From a virus: a stretch of DNA of 26,525 nt. Where the stretch lies: positions 1 to 26,525 of the IMG/VR virus record IMGVR_UViG_3300005581_000109; one strand, written 5' to 3'. Positions within the stretch are counted from its first letter, which is position 1. Every line of letters begins with the position of its first letter. A program made the position numbers and the translations under genes. Positions 21,357 to 26,525 of this stretch are shown piece by piece. The notes under the pieces are model-generated. The model saw only the letters and a list, made by a program, of their open reading frames with translations, was not told the DNA's origin and did not search any database.

Positions 21357-21745
21357 TTTAGTAAGGCTTCGGTGATTCGTTGTGCATTCTCTTGAATCGA
21401 TGGATATTCAAGAGAACTAAATTCTTTTCCGTGTTTCGCAATAAATGCTTTCCAATCCGCAAGAGCTTCAGGCGAAATAGGATTCTGTGATGGTCGAGCT
21501 TCAGAGGCTTCACGAATAATGTCCATGAGTTGATCTTCTTTTTCTCTCGCAGCAGCAGTAATTTCTGCCTTATGAGGATGCACTTGTTGACGAATTGAAG
21601 TAGATCCAGCAGCAACTCTTACAAGCCACCAACCTTCACGCAATCCGCCATAGGCCCAAGGATCATTATCCTGAACATATTTTCGACCAACTTTCTTATA
21701 GCGGATTTCATTCATTTTTTCGTATGCTCTTGTTTCTGCGTTCAT
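21353..21745 (-). CDS. Hypothetical phage protein, 130 residues
   Basis: It has a basic N-terminal part with aromatic residues (IRYKKVGRKYV, WAYGGLREGWWLVRVAAG), followed by a charged helix (EITAAAREKEDQLMDII) and a second helical domain (EALADWKAFIAKHGKEF). The WWLVRV strand may be a small beta fold. I do not recognise the family and see no catalytic motif. It belongs to the leftward accessory unit started by the promoter at 22544-22571. Confidence 0.78.
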   Translation of the reverse strand: MNAETRAYEKMNEIRYKKVGRKYVQDNDPWAYGGLREGWWLVRVAAGSTSIRQQVHPHKAEITAAAREKEDQLMDIIREASEARPSQNPISPEALADWKAFIAKHGKEFSSLEYPSIQENAQRITEALLK

Positions 21746-21771
21746 ATCTTATATTTTTATCAGTGTTACTT

Positions 21772-22284
21772 TTACGGATACATTTTACTGTGTTTGTCGG
21801 CATTGTCAAGAAGTTTTTTTGTCTTCTCGTTTTGAAGTTGCACCATCACTTTAAATTTTCGCAACTGTTCTGCCGGTGGTTGCAGAGATTCCCATGATGC
21901 TGGAATTGCTTCACCCAAAGAATATGCCGCTTCTCTCCAGCCATCACGTTCTTCAATCAACTCAGCTACAAGTTTAGCGCGTTCTTTCAAGTCAGGACGA
22001 TCACTAACGATTTTCTTTAGTTTCACTTGATTGTCATGAGAAGCTTTCCAGCTATTACATTCACGTTCAAGTTTTAAGTTTGCCGCTTCAGCTTCAAGCA
22101 TATTTTGCTCGCAGATGTTAGATACTCGTTCATATTGCCGAGCTAGAGCATTTGCTGCATCCCGCTCTTCTTTAAGCATTCCAATTTCTGCTCTGGATTT
22201 CACGCTATCAACAATAAGACATATCATGCCAATCGTGCAAACGATACCTGCAAAGGCAAAAAAGATAATGTCTGCTTTGTTCAT
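21772..22284 (-). CDS. Membrane-anchored coiled-coil protein
   Basis: 170 residues. One hydrophobic segment near the N-terminus (IIFFAFAGIVCTIGMICLIV, residues 6-25) is followed by a long charged coiled coil (about 30-95) and a helical end. The layout resembles an inner-membrane spanin (Rz-like), which has one N-terminal membrane helix and a periplasmic coiled coil. However, no embedded or adjacent outer-membrane lipoprotein partner is seen here, and the early-type promoter argues against lysis. It could also be a membrane protein that reshapes the cell after infection. Function is open. Confidence 0.75.
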   Translation of the reverse strand: MNKADIIFFAFAGIVCTIGMICLIVDSVKSRAEIGMLKEERDAANALARQYERVSNICEQNMLEAEAANLKLERECNSWKASHDNQVKLKKIVSDRPDLKERAKLVAELIEERDGWREAAYSLGEAIPASWESLQPPAEQLRKFKVMVQLQNEKTKKLLDNADKHSKMYP

Positions 22285-22304
22285 AAGTTAGTGGTTAGTA
22301 AAAG

Positions 22305-22514
22305 TTAGGCATACATGAGGAACATGCGATCTTGCAGTTCGGCCGCATAACCACGAGCGATGCGGGCAATGGTGTCATCGGCAATGTTATGTTCGATCAA
22401 AATGTTAATGGCTTCGACAAACTCATGAAGCATCTCGATTGGAGGGATAGAGCTAAGATCCATGCGAGTGATGGCTTTGAATTCGGTGGCGAGGTAGTCA
22501 ATTGGTGTTTTCAT
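22305..22514 (-). CDS. Small helical hypothetical protein
   Basis: 69 residues, all predicted helix (PPIEMLHEFVEAINILIEH, DDTIARIARGYAAELQDRMF), family not recognised. It is the first gene after a strong promoter. The leader is about 22 bases and has a pyrimidine-rich sequence without a Shine-Dalgarno. Confidence 0.72.
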   Translation of the reverse strand: MKTPIDYLATEFKAITRMDLSSIPPIEMLHEFVEAINILIEHNIADDTIARIARGYAAELQDRMFLMYA

Positions 22515-22543
22515 AATGTAGAGGAGAGGTTGCTTACGAGGTT

Positions 22544-22571
22544 ATTCTACCATATCTGGGGCTAATGTACA
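22544..22571 (-). promoter_or_regulatory. Early-type promoter for the 20374-22514 accessory unit
   Basis: Reading leftward: TGTACA (22571-22566), 16 bases containing CCCCAGATATGG, TAGAAT (22549-22544). It is nearly identical to the uvsX promoter across the -35, spacer and -10. Confidence 0.78.
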
Positions 22572-22625
22572 CATCTTTTTACGTAGAAAGTGAATTATTT
22601 TCACTTGCTCCCATAACTCGTTTGG

Positions 22626-22633
22626 TATAAATA
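22626..22633 (+). promoter_or_regulatory. T4-type late promoter for the 22642 gene
   Basis: A perfect TATAAATA on the plus strand, eight bases before the ATG at 22642. The predicted leader is about three bases with no Shine-Dalgarno. Confidence 0.72.
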
Positions 22634-22641
22634 CTTGTACC

Positions 22642-22995
22642 ATGAAACTCAGCTACATCTTTACCGTCCAAAACCAACTCCAGACCGACCACTGGCAGAC
22701 AAAAAGCTTTGCCGAACACAAAGCTCTCTCCACTGCCTATGAAGGCCTCGGTGGACTCTTTGACAGCTTTATCGAGACCTACTTCGGCAAGAACGGTATC
22801 GATGCAGCTCCTACGGCTTGCACTGCGATCACTCATTCCTATAAGGGTGACTTGATTGGTCAATACACCAACACACGCGACGTGGTTGATGCATATCTCG
22901 GCGAATGCACCGGTGGCAGCTCGGACCTTGAAAACATTCGCGCCGATATCAAGGGTGAATTCAATCAACTCTTGTATCGCCTTCAACAGAAGTAA
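22642..22995 (+). CDS. DUF5856-like (ferritin/Dps-like helical) phage protein
   Basis: 117 residues. The pattern HWQTKSFAEHKALSTAYEGL, then FDSFIETYFGK, resembles a small helical phage family (DUF5856) whose H-W-x-T-x-S-x-x-x-H-x-A start recalls Dps and ferritin-like proteins. Whether metal is bound is unknown: His and Glu residues are present (H23 and E31, roughly) but the full site cannot be judged. It is a late gene on the plus strand, controlled by a consensus late promoter. Its stop abuts the stop of the convergent phosphoesterase gene. Late timing suggests a virion or late stress-protection role. Confidence 0.75.
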   Translation: MKLSYIFTVQNQLQTDHWQTKSFAEHKALSTAYEGLGGLFDSFIETYFGKNGIDAAPTACTAITHSYKGDLIGQYTNTRDVVDAYLGECTGGSSDLENIRADIKGEFNQLLYRLQQK

Positions 22996-23685
22996 TCAAC
23001 GATGCTCGCTGATCTCAAGTTCAGCTAAGATCCTTCCACGGCATCCATTGCGCTCGGCAAGATAGTGCTGATGGAAGTGTCCACAATAGAGGCGACTGGG
23101 TTTTGATAGCTCCACTATCTTGCCTATGTCGTCTCTTTCTTTTGTGCAGTCGCGCCAGAGATATTCATCCTTGTCACACCAGCCGATGATGCCTTGCTTG
23201 TCGAAAGGACCCAACCAGGTCGGGGCAGAATGTGTGATGAGCACGTCACATTCGACGGCGAACTCCGGACGAAGGACGAACGGCTCATCCTCCCAATAAG
23301 CAACCAAAGGTTGCCGTATTTGACGATCAATAGAGATTGCGCCGCCTACGAATAGAAACTTTTCTCCGTTTATAAATTCGACATGGTAATCCGGAATCAG
23401 ACGAAGGTTAGACCACTCGTGAATCTCATCATTGAAGAAGCCAGGGTCGTCATGATTTCCCCGAATCGAGAGGAACTGGATATCGCGCTTCGAGAAAAAC
23501 TCATTGGCAATTTCAAGGCAACGCATCTCCTTGGAGTAGCTGTCCTTAAAGCCGATGCCTAAATCTCCGACGCAGATCAGGTAACAGCCAGAGATTTCGG
23601 CGGTATTGATTCTGCGAAACATGGCATCCCAATTGCCATGCACATCTCCGAGCATATAGACTGGTTTATTCAAGGAATTCTGCAT
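22996..23685 (-). CDS. Calcineurin-like metallophosphoesterase
   Basis: 229 residues. All five blocks of the family are visible: GDVHGNW (D14, H16), GDLGIGF, RGNHDDPG, a His in ITHSAP, and GHFHQHY. It is a two-metal phosphoesterase; substrates in phages include phosphoproteins, cyclic nucleotides and nucleic-acid ends, and this one cannot be told. The last 20 bases of the upstream lipoprotein-like gene overlap its start. Its stop abuts that of the plus-strand gene. A role in removing host signalling nucleotides is possible but not shown. Confidence 0.92.
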   Translation of the reverse strand: MQNSLNKPVYMLGDVHGNWDAMFRRINTAEISGCYLICVGDLGIGFKDSYSKEMRCLEIANEFFSKRDIQFLSIRGNHDDPGFFNDEIHEWSNLRLIPDYHVEFINGEKFLFVGGAISIDRQIRQPLVAYWEDEPFVLRPEFAVECDVLITHSAPTWLGPFDKQGIIGWCDKDEYLWRDCTKERDDIGKIVELSKPSRLYCGHFHQHYLAERNGCRGRILAELEISEHR

Positions 23686-24055
23686 AGTGTACTGTGTTTT
23701 TTGAACGACCTCTTTGTTTTTCTGCCAGTTGAGCGATAGTTAATGGATCATCAATGTATGCGCGAGTGCGATAGCTGCCCATAAAATCATATACCCAAAG
23801 TTGGTTCTTACCGATAGGATACATAAACGCTACAACAGCGTGTCCTTTCGCTTTACCATCTACATCATCAGTATATCCATACACTACTACCTTACTCCAC
23901 TTACATTTAGATTCTTTAAGACCTTCACGAAAAGCAATTGCAGTGGGAAGACAATCATTAGCGCCCTGCCACTCCATCCACTTTTGCGGATTGCTTGGTA
24001 GTGTACTACACGAGGCATGGATAAGAGCAACTAATGATAGTAGTAATTTTTTCAT
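23666..24055 (-). CDS. Putative lipoprotein with transglutaminase/papain-like Cys-His-Asp pattern
   Basis: 129 residues. The N-terminus (MKKLLLSLVALIHASC) is a signal peptide with Cys16 followed by STLPS, typical of a lipoprotein; the His at -3 is unusual for a lipobox. Cys35 (GANDCLPTAIAF), His72 (KGHAVVAFMY) and Asp90 (LWVYDFMG) are spaced as in transglutaminase-like cysteine proteases, so an enzyme of the cell envelope is plausible. Surface lipoproteins of phages are often superinfection-exclusion or lysis factors; neither is proven here. It overlaps the phosphoesterase gene. Confidence 0.68.
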   Translation of the reverse strand: MKKLLLSLVALIHASCSTLPSNPQKWMEWQGANDCLPTAIAFREGLKESKCKWSKVVVYGYTDDVDGKAKGHAVVAFMYPIGKNQLWVYDFMGSYRTRAYIDDPLTIAQLAEKQRGRSKNTVHYAEFLE

Positions 24056-24071
24056 TGCTATATTTAAAATA

Positions 24072-24632
24072 TTATGTCCAAAGATATTTACGATTCTTAA
24101 TAATAATCTCCATTGTAAGAGTATCAGTGTCTTCTATTTGTTTATTTATGCGTATATTTTCCGCATATGCCTCTGCAAAAGACATACCATATCTCTCTTC
24201 ACAAGAAAGCATACGTTTAAGACCACTGCCATCTTCAGACGGCACAAGCCATTCTGAATGAGGCTTTATTGGCGTAGGATGCGATTCATCTTCTTGCTTT
24301 TCCAATTTGGGACGTTCATTCTTAATGTAGTGATAAGCGGTCCAAAGTTGATTTCTGACTTCAGAACGTTCATTCTTGTATTCTTCGCTAATATATCCTT
24401 TTGCAAGATCATCAGCATAAAGCTCGTCACTCCAGATAGAATCTAACCCCTTCTCAACTTCAATAAAATGAACTAATATCTCAAATAAAACAATATCAAT
24501 TAATCCATATGAGTCATAGTAATTATTGCCTATTTTTTTGAATAGCCATTTACTTTTAGGAAAGAAATAGTCGCGGATATTCCATTTTAATTCGCGCCAA
24601 AAATATCGATGAGTAAGTAGTTTGACTTTCAT
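24072..24632 (-). CDS. Hypothetical phage protein, 186 residues
   Basis: Aromatic and basic at the start (HRYFWRELKWNIRDYFFPKS), then a hydrophobic helix (YGLIDIVLFEILVHFIEVEK) that is probably amphipathic rather than membrane-spanning. A charged helical middle (EYKNERSEVRNQLWTAYHYI) and a polar C-terminal part follow. I think similar proteins are common in phage genomes, but I know no function. It is very AT-rich, as is this whole end of the window. Confidence 0.75.
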   Translation of the reverse strand: MKVKLLTHRYFWRELKWNIRDYFFPKSKWLFKKIGNNYYDSYGLIDIVLFEILVHFIEVEKGLDSIWSDELYADDLAKGYISEEYKNERSEVRNQLWTAYHYIKNERPKLEKQEDESHPTPIKPHSEWLVPSEDGSGLKRMLSCEERYGMSFAEAYAENIRINKQIEDTDTLTMEIIIKNRKYLWT

Positions 24633-24635
24633 AAT

Positions 24636-24848
24636 TTAATGTATACATATTGCTTGACAATCAAATGGATCAGAGTCGACATGAACAATTTCGTGTTTAC
24701 CATAATACCATTCGGTATATACGTCAAGTTTAATTTTTAAGTCAACCGCATCTTTTGCTTCATCGACACCACCTTCATAGCCACCAATGATAACCATAAG
24801 CTCAGGATCGTAAGACTGTAGTTTTTCAATCAACTGTTTGACTTTCAT
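24636..24848 (-). CDS. Small conserved-type phage protein (KVKQLIEKLQSYDPE family)
   Basis: 70 residues. It begins KVKQLIEKLQSYDPELMVII and continues GGYEGGVDE, a pattern I have seen in many small proteins of unrelated phages without an assigned role. The rest is beta-like and acidic, with two Cys near the end. Its start overlaps the stop of the upstream coiled-coil gene by four bases (ATGA). Confidence 0.75.
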   Translation of the reverse strand: MKVKQLIEKLQSYDPELMVIIGGYEGGVDEAKDAVDLKIKLDVYTEWYYGKHEIVHVDSDPFDCQAICIH

Positions 24849-25837
24849 AAGTTAGCTTTACAATGTTCTTCGTGATGATAGTCCCAATATTCTCCGCAAT
24901 CAGGGAAACACATTAAAGGATTTACTTTGTCAGGAAAAACTTTGTTGAGCAGCTTGCTATCGATCACCGCTTGCAAATCCTCAATCTTCATCTTGAGTGC
25001 AAGATTCTCTTCGATCAGCAACTCAGGTTGATACTCATCGTCAGCCAACTGACCTAGCGCTTGTTGTGCGATCAGTTTGCAGGTCTCAGATTTGCGTGGA
25101 CGTTTGACGATTTCTTCCAAAGCGGCTTTGTACTGGTCTCGTTCACTTTCAATACTTGTGATGTCCTTTGCTGATTTGGATTTCAACAAATAATTCAACA
25201 TCTGAGCAGGTTTAAGATCTTTCTTTACTCCAAAACCAGCATAGTATTCATAGCATGTTTTGATCTCTTCTTGGAGTGCTTCAAGATCTTCTCTATCTCC
25301 CCAAGCCTCAATCTTAGCCTTATCAGCTATAGCAATTAATAAAGCGATATTATCAAGGATGTAACCAGCATCAGGATGATCAAAGAAGTTGGGCATTGAT
25401 TGAGAAATCAATTCATTGGCTTCATCTTGTTGACTTTCAAGTAGAGCATGTTCTCTAACATAATACTTAACACGATCAGGAATGTTCTCATATGTATGAG
25501 TAGTGATATTGCTTACAGGAAGTTCAAAGAGAATTTTATCAAGAATTTCTTGTTGCCTTTTGACAGCAAAAGACTTTACATCACCAGTCTTTATGTAACA
25601 ATCAAGTTCGTTTCGAAGTTTCTCATTCTCTTCTGTGAGTCTTTTAATATTAAATCTATCACCATTGACAGTCGCCTGTAATGCATTAATTTCTCTTTGA
25701 TACCAAAGGCAGTCTCCTTCATATTGATCGATAGTTTTTGTCATAGTAGATTCGGTTGGTTGTTTTTCAAAGCAGGTCATACACGTATCATATATTTCAG
25801 TGAAGAGTGTGTCATTGCAGTGTTTACAGTGTTTCAT
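24845..25837 (-). CDS. Zinc-ribbon-like N-terminus plus coiled-coil protein
   Basis: 330 residues. The first 22 residues contain two C-x-x-C pairs (CKHC, CMTC), a probable small zinc site. Long charged helices follow (RLTEENEKLRNELDCY), with a second coiled coil near 270-290 and a Cys/His-rich end (MCFPDCGEYWDYHHEEHCK). The stretch DTLFTEIYDTCMTCFEKQPT is shared almost exactly with the gene at 25937-26525, the result of a recent duplication. It is coupled to a tiny membrane peptide upstream and to the 70-residue gene downstream by ATGA overlaps. Function not recognised. Confidence 0.78.
   Translation of the reverse strand: MKHCKHCNDTLFTEIYDTCMTCFEKQPTESTMTKTIDQYEGDCLWYQREINALQATVNGDRFNIKRLTEENEKLRNELDCYIKTGDVKSFAVKRQQEILDKILFELPVSNITTHTYENIPDRVKYYVREHALLESQQDEANELISQSMPNFFDHPDAGYILDNIALLIAIADKAKIEAWGDREDLEALQEEIKTCYEYYAGFGVKKDLKPAQMLNYLLKSKSAKDITSIESERDQYKAALEEIVKRPRKSETCKLIAQQALGQLADDEYQPELLIEENLALKMKIEDLQAVIDSKLLNKVFPDKVNPLMCFPDCGEYWDYHHEEHCKANL
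25729..25816. repeat. Direct repeat, copy 1 (88 bp)
   Basis: This 88-base segment matches 26353-26440 in the same orientation with five mismatches by eye. It encodes the shared N-terminal segment of two neighbouring genes. Confidence 0.85.
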
Positions 25838-25935
25838 AATTTAAACCAAGTAATAGTAAGTGTTTTAAGTAAAAGATAGCAGATAATTGGTCCTACAACC
25901 AATCCTGCAATGAATGAAATAATTAGTGATAACAT
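25834..25935 (-). CDS. Tiny membrane peptide, 33 residues
   Basis: This ORF fills the gap between two paralogous genes. Its ATG (25935) comes one base after the upstream TAA and its TGA overlaps the next ATG (ATGA). The product is a single hydrophobic helix (LIISFIAGLVVGPIICYLLL, near residues 4-23), a short Lys-containing end, and no signal motif. It resembles the tiny peptide at 21264-21356 in size and coupling but not in sequence. It is probably an inner-membrane peptide of unknown role. Confidence 0.58.
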   Translation of the reverse strand: MLSLIISFIAGLVVGPIICYLLLKTLTITWFKL

Positions 25936-25936
25936 A

Positions 25937-26525
25937 TTATTGTATCGGTGTTCCCTTTATTTTTTCTTTCTCATTTAAAATAATATACTTTCTTAAAGTA
26001 CGAATTTCTCTAATTAAATCTGATAGCATATTATAAGGTTTATCTTTCCATCTATGCCCATCACTTGCAAATGGTTCATCACCGCACACATTATTCCAAA
26101 ACGCTTGACGAACCAATGACGGAATATCAATGGGATAAGCGATGATGTGTTTGATACCTTCTGCCATTTCATCATCACGTTTATGATTTTCAAGATTGCC
26201 TACAGGAAGTTCAAAGAGAGTCTTACCGGGAATACCTTTTAGTTTGCCCATTTTTATGATATGTTGAGATTCTCTTTTATAAAGATCATCTAAATCTTCA
26301 CTCATATGACGATTAGACATTTTCAGGCTTTTAATTTCTTTTTGATAGTCTTCGATAGTTTTTGTCATAGTAGATTCGGTTGGTTGTTTTTCAAAGCAGG
26401 TCATACATGTATCATATACTTCAGTGAAAAGGGTGTCGTTCATGGTTTCAGTTTTGGTTGGATTTGTCAGCGCGTTGAACTCCGCCTCGGTCAGATACTC
26501 ACCATTGATATACCATGCTTCGTAG
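25937..26525 (-). CDS. Paralog of the zinc-ribbon/coiled-coil protein, 5' end beyond the window
   Basis: The frame is open to the right edge. From the edge it reads YEAWYINGEYLTEAEFNALT and on through an internal Met (26443) into DTLFTEVYDTCMTCFEKQPT. The edge part looks like real coding sequence, so the true start is probably outside. The segment from that Met matches the other gene's N-terminus but has lost the first C-x-x-C pair. It then diverges: a short coiled coil, GKTLFELPVGNL (also similar to the paralog's ILFELPVSNI), and a C-terminal part (VRQAFWNNVCGDEPFASDGH) of a kind often seen in small phage proteins. Function unknown. Confidence 0.68.
   Translation of the reverse strand, partial: YEAWYINGEYLTEAEFNALTNPTKTETMNDTLFTEVYDTCMTCFEKQPTESTMTKTIEDYQKEIKSLKMSNRHMSEDLDDLYKRESQHIIKMGKLKGIPGKTLFELPVGNLENHKRDDEMAEGIKHIIAYPIDIPSLVRQAFWNNVCGDEPFASDGHRWKDKPYNMLSDLIREIRTLRKYIILNEKEKIKGTPIQ
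26353..26440. repeat. Direct repeat, copy 2 (88 bp)
   Basis: Copy of 25729-25816, about 620 bases away, same orientation, five mismatches by eye. See copy 1. Confidence 0.85.

Noticed and set aside
21772-22284. Calling the coiled-coil membrane protein an i-spanin
   Set aside because: No o-spanin lipoprotein is embedded or adjacent, and the unit has an early-type promoter, unlike lysis genes.
22579-22986. A 135-codon minus-strand frame
   Set aside because: It is antisense to the DUF5856-like plus-strand gene, which has a consensus late promoter and family-like motifs.
1-26525. tRNA genes, CRISPR arrays and insertion sequences
   Set aside because: None was recognised on reading both strands; no clover-leaf with a TTCGA arm, no spaced repeat array and no transposase motif was seen. 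A dedicated tRNA scan was not possible.

Overview
The window looks like part of a large tailed phage of the T4 superfamily (a T4-like myovirus). The evidence is a UvsX recombinase beside a DnaB-type gp41 helicase, a T4 gp42-type dCMP hydroxymethylase, a class I ribonucleotide reductase, T4-type late promoters (TATAAATA) in front of virion-like genes, and free-standing GIY-YIG homing endonucleases. Almost everything is on the minus strand, so transcription runs leftward. Only three genes are on the plus strand. No tRNA, rRNA, CRISPR array or insertion sequence was seen, and no stretch over 300 bases lacks a gene. The host cannot be named. Several promoters end 5-6 bases before a start codon, predicting leaderless mRNAs, which would suit a host that translates such messages well (for example many Alphaproteobacteria), but this is only a hint.

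Layout, left to right. (1) 1-2626: nrdA (cut by the window edge) and nrdB, with a homing endonuclease between them. (2) 2726-8899: a late virion-type block. It holds a long modular protein, an NMNAT/cytidylyltransferase-like enzyme, a ligase-superfamily protein with a KxDG motif and a pol-beta-like nucleotidyltransferase candidate. Four of these genes begin with a short peptide resembling the T4 capsid-targeting sequence, ending in an (I/L)xE prohead-protease-like site, so they may be packaged inside the head. (3) 8942-9937: an AT-rich plus-strand gene divergent from that block, sharing a 14-bp palindromic late promoter. (4) 9938-13813: replication and nucleotide genes: a SprT-like metallopeptidase, thyX, the gp41 helicase, a conserved small protein and uvsX. 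(5) 13860-20004: the most interesting block, a candidate DNA base-hypermodification locus: an SGNH-like protein, two proteins resembling alpha-glutamyl/putrescinyl-thymine pyrophosphorylases (amino acid:DNA transferases), a fold-type II PLP enzyme, a DUF1599/Nmad1-like protein and gp42. A second homing endonuclease lies inside this block. (6) 20007-26525: small accessory genes, including a PD-(D/E)XK nuclease candidate, a ferritin-like-family candidate, a metallophosphoesterase, a lipoprotein-like cysteine-protease candidate, coiled-coil proteins, two tiny membrane peptides missed by length cut-offs, and a recent partial gene duplication.

How the genes may work together: gp42 makes 5-hydroxymethyl-dCMP, while ThyX keeps normal dTMP supply separate. 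The aGPT-PPlase-like proteins and the PLP enzyme would then decorate hydroxymethyl bases after replication. Known aGPT-PPlase pathways act on 5-hydroxymethyl-uracil made by a dUMP hydroxymethylase. Here the only hydroxymethylase in view has the dCMP-specific Asp, so a hypermodified cytosine is a plausible and, to my knowledge, undescribed outcome. The early-type genes are served by a recurring promoter (TTTACA or TGTACA, 16-17 bases, TAGAAT), the virion-type genes by TATAAATA.
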